A DNA stretch of 64,000 nt. Source: a virus. The notes beneath the pieces are model-generated. The model searched no databases. It had not been told where the DNA came from and was given only the letters and a program-made list of their open reading frames with translations. The DNA lies in IMG/VR virus record IMGVR_UViG_3300014911_000002, positions 25,380 through 89,379 of that record. One strand, 5' to 3'. The translations under genes and the position numbers were made by a program. Shown here in pieces: positions 33,353 through 40,663 of the stretch; position 1 is the stretch's first letter, and each line of letters begins with the position of its first letter.

Positions 33353-34177
33353 TCAAGGATGGAGCGTCAAAGCTGGAAAAATAACATCTCTCCATCTAGG
33401 CAAACGTTTAATTGGTTCGCCCATCGGAAGAGAAGCATAAGCATCCCAATATTCATTAATGAAATCCAAACAGCGGGCAAAGACTTTAAGCCTATAATCC
33501 GAATCCATAGCTGGGGCTTTATTGGCTTCTAAAACATAATACCTGTTATTCCATTTCATTATATCAATCGCTGTAAAATCTAATCCCAAAGCATCTGCGG
33601 TTTCTAATGCAAGAAGCACTAATCTTCTATCCCAAGCAGAAAATCGCACATTCTTAAACACTGCACCATGCCTATGATTCCATCTTATCATATCTTCTCC
33701 TCTTTCTTTTTCTGCCACACCAATCACATAACGAAGTAGCACAAAGACTCGATATTCTTTATCTTTTGGAATGAATACGGAATAATAATCACATTTTGAG
33801 TTATACCGCAATAAATCTCGTATGGTGCGTATAACATAGAAGTGTTTCCCTCCAAAATGATTTTTTGGTCTCCCTATAAGTGTTTTTCCCAATTTCAGCA
33901 GAGCTTTTGCTTCCTTTAGCGAATAAACTGTTATGGGAATTGAAATCCTTCTTTGTTGCAAAATCCTTCTTGCAGTCGCCTTATCTATCGAAATGGCTCT
34001 ATTTGAATTAATGTAGGCATCTGCATTCGATGAAACATATACGCCATACCTAAATAGAATTCCATCTAATTTTTTCGGCACATCTCTAGCTTCATAAATT
34101 TTTACATCTGTATTCATTAAATCGAAGAGTCTTGACAAATGCTTACTCCATTTCTGCCTCCTTGCAATAGTAATCAT
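33353..34177 (-). CDS. ATP-grasp ligase (RimK/carboxylate-amine ligase type)
   Basis: 274 residues. The central part (KATARRILQQRRISIPITVY then GKTLIGRPKNHFGGKHFYVI) is the ATP-grasp lid with Lys and Gly-rich loop; KDKEYRVFVL is the RxxV-type strand; DFTAIDIMKWNNRYYVLEAN near residue 200 supplies the metal-binding Asp/Glu/Asn. Such enzymes ligate amino acids or amines to carboxylates through an acyl-phosphate. With two amidoligases and two glutamine amidotransferases within 6 kb, it should be part of one pathway that modifies a peptide, protein or small molecule. Confidence 0.85.
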   Translation of the reverse strand: MITIARRQKWSKHLSRLFDLMNTDVKIYEARDVPKKLDGILFRYGVYVSSNADAYINSNRAISIDKATARRILQQRRISIPITVYSLKEAKALLKLGKTLIGRPKNHFGGKHFYVIRTIRDLLRYNSKCDYYSVFIPKDKEYRVFVLLRYVIGVAEKERGEDMIRWNHRHGAVFKNVRFSAWDRRLVLLALETADALGLDFTAIDIMKWNNRYYVLEANKAPAMDSDYRLKVFARCLDFINEYWDAYASLPMGEPIKRLPRWRDVIFPALTLHP

Positions 34178-34983
34178 TCTTCAACCTCTTTATATTCGGG
34201 AATAAATTTACGAACATAATCGTAATTATCTCGCATGAATGCGACGATTCCTCTAAACAGAATGTGTTGCCAATCATCCTGTTTCAAAATCTTAAAGAGG
34301 TTACCTTTTTCAGCGGTGTTATAAACAAAATCAAAGACCTTTAGATAATGCAAGTCCTTATCTGGTTGAGAGTTATATACTCTATCAGAGAGAAAATCCA
34401 TAAATTCGGGGTCGATACTTTCCTTCAGTCTCCGCATAATATGTGTGAATATAAAGCGTAATGTTTCGATATCCTTCTCGGTGAATGCATCTCTTACATC
34501 ATTCCCATCAATAAACTTAAACACTTCCCTAAATGCTTTTCTATTATCTGGATGGCATGAGATTATAAGAGCCAATCGCAGTAAGCCAGCAACTATTGAT
34601 ATTACAGCTGAATGTCTAGCCAAAACTCTCCATGGAATTTTAATTTTAGCACCGTAATCGAATATGGAGAAATCAATATCAGTTTCTCCAATAGCAGAAG
34701 CTATATAAGCTATTGGTAAAGATATAATTGCGATTTCAAAATCGTTTTTATTCTTCAAACGGTCTGGTAAACTAATAGACCAAGAACACTGCCTCGTAAT
34801 TATTAAATGACCGTAACCATTAAGTCTATTCTGTTTCAATCTTCTTCTTATAAATCGTATAGCACTTTGTTGTATTAGAACCTCTCTGCATCCAAAAGTT
34901 GCCACAAACTCCTCAAGGTTTTTAGGCACGGTTCTGTCTGATTCTATGGTAAAGCCAATTCCATCCCATCTCTTTAATCTCAT
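34174..34983 (-). CDS. Hypothetical protein, 269 aa
   Basis: Alpha-rich with a hydrophobic middle (RHSAVISIVAGLLRLALIIS) that could be a buried helix or membrane contact. The start RLKRWDGIGFTIESDRTVPK is beta-like. It is joined to the ATP-grasp gene by an ATGA overlap, so a partner role in the amide pathway is likely. No recognised family; phage amidoligase operons often carry such unassigned helical proteins. Confidence 0.55.
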   Translation of the reverse strand: MRLKRWDGIGFTIESDRTVPKNLEEFVATFGCREVLIQQSAIRFIRRRLKQNRLNGYGHLIITRQCSWSISLPDRLKNKNDFEIAIISLPIAYIASAIGETDIDFSIFDYGAKIKIPWRVLARHSAVISIVAGLLRLALIISCHPDNRKAFREVFKFIDGNDVRDAFTEKDIETLRFIFTHIMRRLKESIDPEFMDFLSDRVYNSQPDKDLHYLKVFDFVYNTAEKGNLFKILKQDDWQHILFRGIVAFMRDNYDYVRKFIPEYKEVEE

Positions 34984-35004
34984 ATTTGCACCTCTTTCTT
35001 ATGA

Positions 35005-35484
35005 TTAAATCAATACAAAATATGCAGAACCTCCAGAGATATGGATATCTAGTTGTGGTTCTATAAAATGGATTTTATAGTCTTCTCCAATATAAAAATT
35101 AACTGCATGGCTTCTTCCGTCTAATGTTTTTACAAATGCTACTCCCAAAGCTATATGATAATGCCGAGTAACATTTCTCCAGAAGTCAAATGCAAAATCA
35201 TCGCAATCATATACCTCTTTAACATATTTATGTTCATTTGTCTTGTCGTATTCCATCAAAGCATTTATATCGTCTTTATTCACCAGATAATACCAATTAT
35301 CTATTATGACTATCATCGCCTGCGGAAAACCGTCTTCAAGAACATCCATTAGTTCCGTGAGGTATATTCGTTCCTTTAAATCTAATTTGGGTTTTTCTTC
35401 CAATTTCAGTGAAACTATACCTCTCCACCCGATTATCAATACCAAACCAAACAGAAACACCAAAACTTTTTTCCTTTTATTCAT
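35005..35484 (-). CDS. Membrane-anchored transglutaminase/cysteine-protease-like protein
   Basis: About 159 residues from ATG 35484 (GGAGATAT upstream). Residues 4-20 form one membrane helix (KKVLVFLFGLVLIIGW), so the rest is probably outside the cell. YDCDDFAFDFW near 92, GRSHAVNFYI near 122 and HFIEPQLDI near 135 give a Cys...His...Glu/Asp order like transglutaminase-like or NlpC-type cysteine enzymes. It might cross-link or cleave a peptide, possibly the product of the adjacent amidoligase pathway. The activity is not proven. Confidence 0.6.
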   Translation of the reverse strand: MNKRKKVLVFLFGLVLIIGWRGIVSLKLEEKPKLDLKERIYLTELMDVLEDGFPQAMIVIIDNWYYLVNKDDINALMEYDKTNEHKYVKEVYDCDDFAFDFWRNVTRHYHIALGVAFVKTLDGRSHAVNFYIGEDYKIHFIEPQLDIHISGGSAYFVLI

Positions 35485-35502
35485 GGTCATATCTCCTTCT
35501 TA

Positions 35503-35583
35503 TTAATCAGAAGCAAAATCTTCAAGGTAGTCTTCTTCTTTTATCTCTTTCCAATCATATACATAATTTACTTTTGGGAGCAT
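35503..35583 (-). CDS. Acidic micropeptide, 26 aa
   Basis: Starts MLPKVNYVYDWKEIKEEDYL. GGTGGTGAA precedes the ATG at good spacing, and the stop lies 14 bp before the ribosome site of the transglutaminase-like gene. Short, so may equally be a leader peptide controlling that gene. Confidence 0.4.
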   Translation of the reverse strand: MLPKVNYVYDWKEIKEEDYLEDFASD

Positions 35584-35605
35584 ATTTCACCACCAATATC
35601 TCTAC

Positions 35606-35755
35606 TTAATGTGGTCTAGTTAGAACCATCAAACCAATACCAACAAGCATTTCAGAAATATTATTGGTAAACACACCTATCAGCCAAACTATAGCTCCGA
35701 ATGTGCATAATGCATAATCCATAATTTTTTCTAATGAATTGTCGTCTGAATTCAT
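35606..35755 (-). CDS. Small membrane protein, 49 aa
   Basis: Two hydrophobic segments (MDYALCTFGAIVWLIGVFTN and MLVGIGLMVL) after an acidic start MNSDDNSLEK. The ATG overlaps the preceding stop (ATGA), which supports real coding. Topology unknown. Confidence 0.5.
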   Translation of the reverse strand: MNSDDNSLEKIMDYALCTFGAIVWLIGVFTNNISEMLVGIGLMVLTRPH

Positions 35756-35877
35756 ACTTCCACAATCACCTTTTTCCTATCTCCATCTATATACCCATTC
35801 TTTTCTTCAAGAATCTGGCACATCTCTTTCAAGCTTAAGATTCCCCAATCGATTTCTAAAATCAAGATTCCACCCAA
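35752..35877 (-). pseudogene. Possibly 5'-truncated ORF, 41 aa
   Basis: An ORF with no ATG that begins right after repeat copy 3 (in-frame TTG at 35877, AAGG upstream) and ends in an ATGA overlap with the membrane gene. It reads LGGILILEIDWGILSLKEMC then ends GDRKKVIVEV. Either a short gene with a TTG start or the 3' part of a gene cut by the repeat insertion. Confidence 0.35.
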
Positions 35878-35880
35878 TAC

Positions 35881-36008
35881 ATGCCTTTAAAACGCACAGA
35901 AATCAATTCTGGGACGAGTTTTTTCTTCACAAGTATATTACCATTCGGAAGCGAAAAAAATCGATTCTGGGGCGTTTTAGACACGTTTAAAGCGAAATTT
36001 TGAGGGTA
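35881..36008. repeat. Dispersed palindromic repeat, copy 3
   Basis: Arms GGGACGAGTTTTTT and AAAAAAATCGATTCTGG, outer GCCTTTAAAACGC and TTTTAGACACGTTTAAAGC, ending in AAATTTTGAGGGTA as copy 4 ends in AAATTTCGAGGGTA. The core reads (rc) CGAATGGTAATATACTTGTG. Same orientation as copies 2 and 4. Confidence 0.8.
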
Positions 36009-36067
36009 GTTGAACCTGCTTTTCTCTCCATCTCGATTTCTATTGCTATCCAGATGTATTTATTCCC

Positions 36068-36298
36068 CTATTTCCCCCTAATCACATAGATAAGCTCTTT
36101 CCCATCCTTGCATATCGCAATCAAATGAATATTTAAGTTAGAAATTGCCAACGCTATAACATTCTCTTCTTGAATTTTCCTTCTAAATTCCTCATCATCT
36201 TCACATTCAATTATCCGTTTTGGCTTTTTAAACCTGTAATAAGACTTCCAATCATTTGTTTTTGCCAAAATCTTCCCAATTCTTACCATTATCATCAC
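36068..36298 (-). CDS. Hypothetical protein, 76 aa
   Basis: A basic beta-alpha-beta protein: VRIGKILAKTNDWKSYYRFK, then a charged helix and NVIALAISNLNIHLIAICKD. Several ATG codons near the N-terminus leave the start open. No family recognised. Confidence 0.5.
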   Translation of the reverse strand: MMIMVRIGKILAKTNDWKSYYRFKKPKRIIECEDDEEFRRKIQEENVIALAISNLNIHLIAICKDGKELIYVIRGK

Positions 36299-36324
36299 TA
36301 CTTTTGACTATTTCCCTTTCTCCA

Positions 36325-36636
36325 TCAATCGCCAAAAAATCTCATTTCGCTTAACAGGTAATTATGAAGGCGTTTTAACGAAACTTCGGTATGAATTTTC
36401 TTATGGTCTTTTCTTTCAAGAGGAATAAGATTACCAACGTTATTATTAAATGGATTCAAATCCCTATGGTGAACTTCGTAATTCTCTGGAAGTTTTGAAA
36501 AGAGGCGTTCATAAACGAATCTTGCAAGGCTTTTAGTGATATAATGAGAGAAGCGGGTTTTTCTTACATAAATTCTACCATTACTTGGCTTGATTAAAAG
36601 TTCAACCTCACCGAGAGAAATGAATTCATCATCCAT
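36325..36636 (-). CDS. HNH endonuclease
   Basis: 103 residues. EVHHRDLNPFNNNVGNLIPL followed by ERKDHKKIH is a canonical HNH motif (His-His, Asn, His) as in phage homing-type and NUMOD/HNH enzymes; the region before it (YITKSLARFVYERLFSKLPE) fits the AP2/NUMOD-like lead. It cuts double-stranded DNA. It sits alone among small genes of the AATT-rich island, so it is likely a free-standing homing endonuclease rather than a packaging cofactor. Confidence 0.82.
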   Translation of the reverse strand: MDDEFISLGEVELLIKPSNGRIYVRKTRFSHYITKSLARFVYERLFSKLPENYEVHHRDLNPFNNNVGNLIPLERKDHKKIHTEVSLKRLHNYLLSEMRFFGD

Positions 36637-36651
36637 CTTTCCCCTCTTTTC

Positions 36652-36996
36652 CTATGGAATTACGAATGTAGAAGCCAAGAGGCGTATAAATCCTATTGAA
36701 AATAAAAGCCAAGCCCAGATTTTGTCTTCCCTATACGCAATCATACTAAAGATGAGATAAAGGAATGAACCGATGATATAGACAATTGGAAATTTAATCA
36801 ATAGGAAATAGGAAAGTGGAATTAAGGTCATGACCGTCAGGGTGAATAATATCACATGGAATAATTTGATTTTTTCTTTACCATGAATAATGCGAGATAA
36901 TTCCAAACCAGAGAAGGAAACCTGAAGAATCATCACGGTAATATCGCAAATAAGCATCCCAAATCCATAAACTAGATATGTGGCTAAATCCAGCAT
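36652..36996 (-). CDS. Integral membrane protein, 114 aa, about four helices
   Basis: Hydrophobic stretches near residues 5-25, 45-63, 68-84 and 92-110 (LVYGFGMLICDITVMILQVS; FHVILFTLTVMTLIPLSYFL; PIVYIIGSFLYLIFSMIAYR). No catalytic motif. Could be a superinfection or lysis-related membrane protein; nothing in the sequence decides. Confidence 0.6.
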   Translation of the reverse strand: MLDLATYLVYGFGMLICDITVMILQVSFSGLELSRIIHGKEKIKLFHVILFTLTVMTLIPLSYFLLIKFPIVYIIGSFLYLIFSMIAYREDKIWAWLLFSIGFIRLLASTFVIP

Positions 36997-37015
36997 TTTT
37001 TCACCATTTAACTAA

Positions 37016-37147
37016 TTAAGTTGCCTCATCATAGACTAATTCTTCACCACATTCTGGGCAAACTCTATCTTTTAATTGATTTGGAAAGTATTCTTTGCCA
37101 CACCGCCTACAATACCAAATTCCAATTATGGGCTCGCCTTCTATCAT
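37016..37147 (-). CDS. Zinc ribbon protein, 43 aa
   Basis: WYCRRCGKEYFPN and VCPECGEELVY give two CxxC knuckles 17 residues apart, a typical zinc ribbon. ATG at 37147. Same class as the small ribbons near 10.7 and 13.8 kb. Confidence 0.6.
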   Translation of the reverse strand: MIEGEPIIGIWYCRRCGKEYFPNQLKDRVCPECGEELVYDEAT

Positions 37148-37174
37148 CTCATCATGTATTCAGAGAAGTTAATT

Positions 37175-37384
37175 CTATTCTTTCTTTAATTGCCGTTTTG
37201 CTTCTTTTAGGAATTTAATTACTTCTTTTAGCTTTGTCTTATCCGAGAAATAACAAGCAGGGCAGAACAGACAAACCTTTGTGATTTTTGGGATTCTGGA
37301 TTCCAGACTCGGATTCATCTCACAGATTTTAGGGCTAATTTCCTTCTTTAACAGACAAAATTCTTCTTCTATTGTATCTACCAT
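37175..37384 (-). CDS. Small cysteine protein, 69 aa
   Basis: Cys at FCLLKK, KICEMN and CLFCPACYF, i.e. five in all, enough for a metal site; the tail is a basic helix (LKEVIKFLKEAKRQLKKE). Upstream lies the ATTCGTAATTGG motif found at other starts in this region. No family recognised. Confidence 0.5.
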   Translation of the reverse strand: MVDTIEEEFCLLKKEISPKICEMNPSLESRIPKITKVCLFCPACYFSDKTKLKEVIKFLKEAKRQLKKE

Positions 37385-37461
37385 CTTATCACAAAATCCA
37401 ATTACGAATTTTATGCCCGTTTTAACTTTTTCCTAAATTAAAAAAAATAAGAGCGGTGGGA

Positions 37462-37767
37462 TTATAGCTTAAATAATTGCTTTGCTATCTGCTCTGTCAA
37501 ACCAATTGCAGATTTTACTATTCTTCCTCTCTCGGGGTGCTCGATAATTTTTCTTAATGTGTAAACTGTTCTCCTGCCATTCGGTGATATTGATTTCGAT
37601 TTCACCAATTCTATAATTGTGTTGTCGCCTGTCTTAAATTCCTTCAGCACCTTTTCATCGAAATATATTGTCTTCCTACCGACGCTTATTGGCAATTTCC
37701 CCATCTCTGTTACCACGAACATTCTTCCGCCCTCTATTACTATTTCTCCCAATTTTCCATTTCCCAT
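37462..37767 (-). CDS. Hypothetical protein, 101 aa
   Basis: ATG 37767 with GGAGG upstream. Beta-rich (LGEIVIEGGRMFVVTEMGKL; NTIIELVKSKSISPNGRRTV) with an EHPERGRIVKSAIGLTEQIA helix. Its leader contains the tRNA-T-arm-like hairpin at 37811-37842, which could influence its translation. Family unknown. Confidence 0.55.
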   Translation of the reverse strand: MGNGKLGEIVIEGGRMFVVTEMGKLPISVGRKTIYFDEKVLKEFKTGDNTIIELVKSKSISPNGRRTVYTLRKIIEHPERGRIVKSAIGLTEQIAKQLFKL

Positions 37768-37810
37768 ACATACACCTCCTTCTGCCCCACTCTTCAGGTG
37801 GAGCAGATAA

Positions 37811-37842
37811 GGAATGGTGGGATTCGAACCCAATTCCATTCC
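37811..37842 (-). ncRNA. tRNA acceptor/T-arm-like hairpin
   Basis: Minus-strand reading: GGAATGG, a 3-nt bulge, TGGG, loop TTCGAAT, CCCA, CCATTCC. This gives 7 bp stacked on 4 bp with a TTCRANY T-loop, as in a tRNA minihelix without D and anticodon arms. It lies 45 nt before the start of the 101-residue gene. It could be a translational element, a tRNA-derived attachment-site relic, or chance. Confidence 0.4.
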
Positions 37843-37863
37843 CTGATTGAATTTTAATCCTAA

Positions 37864-37897
37864 AAAAATAAAAAATGGGAGAGGAGAAACCTCTCCC
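37864..37897 (-). terminator. Intrinsic-terminator-like hairpin
   Basis: Minus strand: GGGAGAGG, loop TTTCT, CCTCTCCC, then ATTTTTTATTTTTTT. Eight perfect base pairs and a long T tract. It would end transcripts coming from the structured region or from the gene at 38324. No such T tract follows on the plus strand. Confidence 0.7.
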
Positions 37898-37968
37898 TAA
37901 AGCTATCGGGTTCATTTGAATTACTAATTACGATTGCCTTTTGAATTTATGTATATTGTTTACTGATA

Positions 37969-38153
37969 CTATTCCCTACCACCAATTAGGCAATAGGGAA
38001 TAGAGAGGATTTCGTGTTCTATGCTGGGCAACCCCAAACCCAGCAGGGGAATTAGAAATCCTCTAAAAGATTCCCCATCGTATTTTATCTCAATCCCAAA
38101 TCAAAAAATTGACTTGGGATTTCATCGAAGGGATTTAATTCAATAATTTAAAT
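37969..38153. ncRNA. Structured RNA candidate with hairpins and a possible pseudoknot
   Basis: In a 480-bp gap without genes. Stems seen: CTATTCCCTA (37969) with TAGGGAATAG (37994); AGAGGATTTC (38004) with GAAATCCTCT (38055), both 10 bp and perfect; inside the second, TGCTGGG (38022) with CCCAGCA (38039), whose loop CCCC (38032) can pair with GGGG (38046) to give an H-type pseudoknot; then AATCCCAA with TTGGGATT further on. The strand is undetermined, but the minus-strand terminator at 37.9 kb suggests minus. The remaining part of the gap (38161-38320) holds no pattern I can name. Confidence 0.55.
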
Positions 38154-38323
38154 CGTGAGGAAAGGCAATAAATTTTTGTTTTGCCCCTCCTCAACCAAAA
38201 CGCAACCACAACCGAAACCTTTAAAAACCTTTTGGTGGGTTTTCTCCTGTTGGACACCCAAAAATGTCGGGCAAAAAGCCGAATTTAAAATTAAAAATCA
38301 AAAAATAGAGGGGAAAGGAGGAA

Positions 38324-39091
38324 TTAATATCCTTCAAGTTTCACTTGATTATTTAGGAATTCATAGAATTTCTTTCTGTCGATTTCTGTTTTATCCATTA
38401 CTTTGAATGGAAGCTTCACCATAGAACCATCGGGAAGCCTAATTCTAAATCTCTCCACGAGAGGAATATCCATATTTAAGGCATATCTTCCAGAGGTCAA
38501 TTCCTTTATTAATTCCTCGAGGTATTCAATTGGGTATTTCGGAAATCCAAAGTAATCAAGTAATTTAGGATTGCCAGCTTCTTCTTCCGCTTTTATCCAT
38601 CGCAACATAGCCACAATTGTTCTTCCTTTAATTAGGAGCATTCCGTTTTTCCTTCTCCAGAATTCTTTACCCTTCTGATAGGTAATTCCTTGAGCATTTA
38701 AGAATTCTTTAACCACTCTGGAAGCGAACCAGCGATTAATCATAGATTTACCTTTGTATTTAATTGGAACAATTACATGCCTCTCTACACCGCCACCTGT
38801 TCTAATTTCATTTACATGGGTATATTCTTCAATTGCACCGAAATGCCTTTTCTCCCGTCTGTCGTTATCCACATAGGAAATATTTGTAATTCCGCCAACC
38901 TTTTCAATTGGGGTTTTTTGAGTATAGGCAATTTTAATTGTTCTAATATGCTGTGCCGAATTTAATGAATTTATTATGTCGCACACCTCTTCCTTTCCTG
39001 AAATTACACAAAATCCTGTCTTCAAGCACTCGAAATTACATGGGGATTGAAATTCCTCTGGCTTCCATACTTTAATTCTCTCTAAATACAT
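38324..39091 (-). CDS. Hypothetical protein, 255 aa
   Basis: ATG at 39091 with a double GGAGG. Mixed alpha/beta; SPCNFECLKTGFCVISGKEE has three Cys near the N-terminus, and IVPIKYKGKSMINRWFASRV with a following FLNAQGITYQKGKEFWRRKN suggests a DNA- or RNA-binding helical part. Many AATT tetramers in its DNA mark it as part of the AATT-rich island. I do not recognise it. Confidence 0.55.
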   Translation of the reverse strand: MYLERIKVWKPEEFQSPCNFECLKTGFCVISGKEEVCDIINSLNSAQHIRTIKIAYTQKTPIEKVGGITNISYVDNDRREKRHFGAIEEYTHVNEIRTGGGVERHVIVPIKYKGKSMINRWFASRVVKEFLNAQGITYQKGKEFWRRKNGMLLIKGRTIVAMLRWIKAEEEAGNPKLLDYFGFPKYPIEYLEELIKELTSGRYALNMDIPLVERFRIRLPDGSMVKLPFKVMDKTEIDRKKFYEFLNNQVKLEGY

Positions 39092-39108
39092 CCTCCTTCC
39101 ACCTCCAA

Positions 39109-39219
39109 TTAGGAAATTATGCTTCCTCTTGAGGTTTTCATAGATTCATACCAAATTCTGTGATAGACACCTGCCTCATCCAATTCGTCTTTAATTTCCT
39201 CCTTCTTCCTCCTTCCCAT
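39109..39219 (-). CDS. Small basic/acidic peptide, 36 aa
   Basis: Starts MGRRKKEEIKDELDEAGVYH. AGGTGAGAG precedes the ATG, and the stop abuts the ribosome site of the 255-residue gene, so a short coupled gene is credible. One amphipathic helix is likely. Confidence 0.45.
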   Translation of the reverse strand: MGRRKKEEIKDELDEAGVYHRIWYESMKTSRGSIIS

Positions 39220-39227
39220 GCTCTCAC

Positions 39228-39695
39228 CTATAGGATTAATAAATTTTCTTCCATTACTAATTTCCCATCTCTTTTAATTGGCATGCTAATTATGCAGGGT
39301 TGGGCTTGGCATGTTGCTAATCTATGATTGCTCCTAATTGCCAGATATATGCCTTTCAATTGTTTTAATTCGTTTTCGAGGCATCCAGCTACAAAGAATT
39401 TCGTTAAATCCCATCGCCTCTTTTCCAATTCGGGTTTTAATTCCTCGATAATCTCATCTGCGATTCTTTCAATTTCCTCTGGAGTCAATTCTTTTGATTT
39501 CGGTTTCCGTTTCATGCGGGTTTTAATTATATAGATTGCCTTTATACCTCTTTCGAACAATTCTTCAATTAGGTTTGGTGTGTCTGTGCCAATTTTCCTA
39601 TAGATTTTCATTAGAATTGGGTGTCGTTGGAGTATTTTGCCATATTCGGAATTCCACTTGCCTTCATCCAATTCAAATATTTTCTTTCCGCTCAT
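39228..39695 (-). CDS. Hypothetical protein, 155 aa
   Basis: Start taken at ATG 39695 rather than 39716: a TATA box centred near 39723 would start transcription close to 39697, giving a leaderless mRNA beginning at this codon. Helical and basic (RKPKSKELTPEEIERIADEI, EELKPELEKRRWDLTKFFVA), with a beta-like end. Perhaps a DNA-binding regulator; no family recognised. Confidence 0.55.
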   Translation of the reverse strand: MSGKKIFELDEGKWNSEYGKILQRHPILMKIYRKIGTDTPNLIEELFERGIKAIYIIKTRMKRKPKSKELTPEEIERIADEIIEELKPELEKRRWDLTKFFVAGCLENELKQLKGIYLAIRSNHRLATCQAQPCIISMPIKRDGKLVMEENLLIL

Positions 39696-39716
39696 GGTAG
39701 GATATGTGTTGCTCAT

Positions 39717-39735
39717 GCTTTATATACTTTTCGCC
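39717..39735 (-). promoter_or_regulatory. Archaeal promoter, BRE/TATA
   Basis: Minus strand GGCGAAAAGTATATAAAGC. The same GCGAAAAGTATATAAA block is found at 40666-40682, so two genes share one promoter design. Expected start of transcription is just ahead of the ATG at 39695 (leaderless). The remainder of the gap up to 40033 holds one AATTACGAAT motif (39802) and a purine-rich tract (about 39893-39968) on the plus strand. Confidence 0.6.
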
Positions 39736-40033
39736 ATGTCGAATTAGAATAAAACGAATTCCTATGTGAACAAAACGTTATATCGTTATAGAACCCAAGC
39801 CAATTACGAATCTAAATCGCCCATTTAAACATATATAGAATTCTAGAATTCAAAGAAATCAAGGATTATGGAATAGATTTAAGGTTTATAGAGAAGGTAG
39901 GAAAGGAGAGGAAGAATTAAAAAGATTAAAAAAGAAGGGAGAGAGGTTTAGAGAAGGGAATTAAAGGAATTGTTGGGTTCTTGGTTTTGGAATTTGATTA
40001 AGTCATTCATATATTCAATCCCGTTACCCTGAA

Positions 40034-40102
40034 TTATTTTTTATTCTTTTCCTGCTCTAACCACTTTTTAAATTCTTTCCATTCCTTTTCATCCATTATC
40101 AT
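40034..40102 (-). CDS. Micropeptide, 22 aa
   Basis: Reads MIMDEKEWKEFKKWLEQEKN and then Lys-Lys. A strong GAGGTGAG lies upstream. A single charged amphipathic helix. Could also be a chance ORF. Confidence 0.35.
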   Translation of the reverse strand: MIMDEKEWKEFKKWLEQEKNKK

Positions 40103-40114
40103 TTCTCTCTCACC

Positions 40115-40333
40115 TCACAATTCAAAGAAATTTGTATCCTCAAGGTGCATGAATAAGAATATATTTGGCTCTCCATTCCTGAAATTTACTAATCCAGCCA
40201 TGAATGTTGTTTCGAGATGCCTAATTCTATAACAGAGGAATTTGTAGGCATCGGGAATTTTCTTTGATTTCTCGAATTCGTATAATTTCCACCCACCTGC
40301 TGATTTCAAATATTCTCGCAATTTTTCTATCAT
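40115..40333 (-). CDS. Hypothetical protein, 72 aa
   Basis: ATG directly follows the stop of the 99-residue gene (TAA then ATG). Helix at the start (EKLREYLKSAGGWKLYEFEK), strands later (GLVNFRNGEPNIFLFMHLED). No family recognised. Confidence 0.5.
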   Translation of the reverse strand: MIEKLREYLKSAGGWKLYEFEKSKKIPDAYKFLCYRIRHLETTFMAGLVNFRNGEPNIFLFMHLEDTNFFEL

Positions 40334-40633
40334 TTATTCCACCTTCCTGCACAATTCCTGAATTTCGACTTCCTCAATATAATTGGTTTCCTCATCGAGA
40401 TACAGAATTCCTAGAAATTCCTTTCCGTCTTTTGCAATTTCCACGATTGCTCTATTTAATTTCGGGTCAATTCCTATTATTATCATTCCATCGGCTGTCT
40501 CAAAGAATTCTCTTATAATTTCTTCCTGCTCGGCTTCCACAATTTCCTTTATTCTGGCATAGGTAATTTCTAATTGGTTTATTCTCTGCTCTGTCGTTTG
40601 CCTCGCACCTTCCGACTTAATTTCCAATTCCAT
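40334..40633 (-). CDS. Hypothetical protein, 99 aa
   Basis: N-terminal coiled-coil-like helix (RQTTEQRINQLEITYARIKE) and a beta-rich C-terminal half (TADGMIIIGIDPKLNRAIVE, with FLGILYLDEETNYIEEVEI). Starts a two-gene unit behind a clear promoter, and a GGTGATAGGG ribosome site. Unknown function. Confidence 0.55.
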   Translation of the reverse strand: MELEIKSEGARQTTEQRINQLEITYARIKEIVEAEQEEIIREFFETADGMIIIGIDPKLNRAIVEIAKDGKEFLGILYLDEETNYIEEVEIQELCRKVE

Positions 40634-40663
40634 TCCCTATCACCAAGATGGCATAAGCATAGA

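Noticed and set aside
38155-38406. Plus ORF of 83 aa
   Set aside because: GTG start without ribosome site, overlaps a supported minus gene and the structured region.
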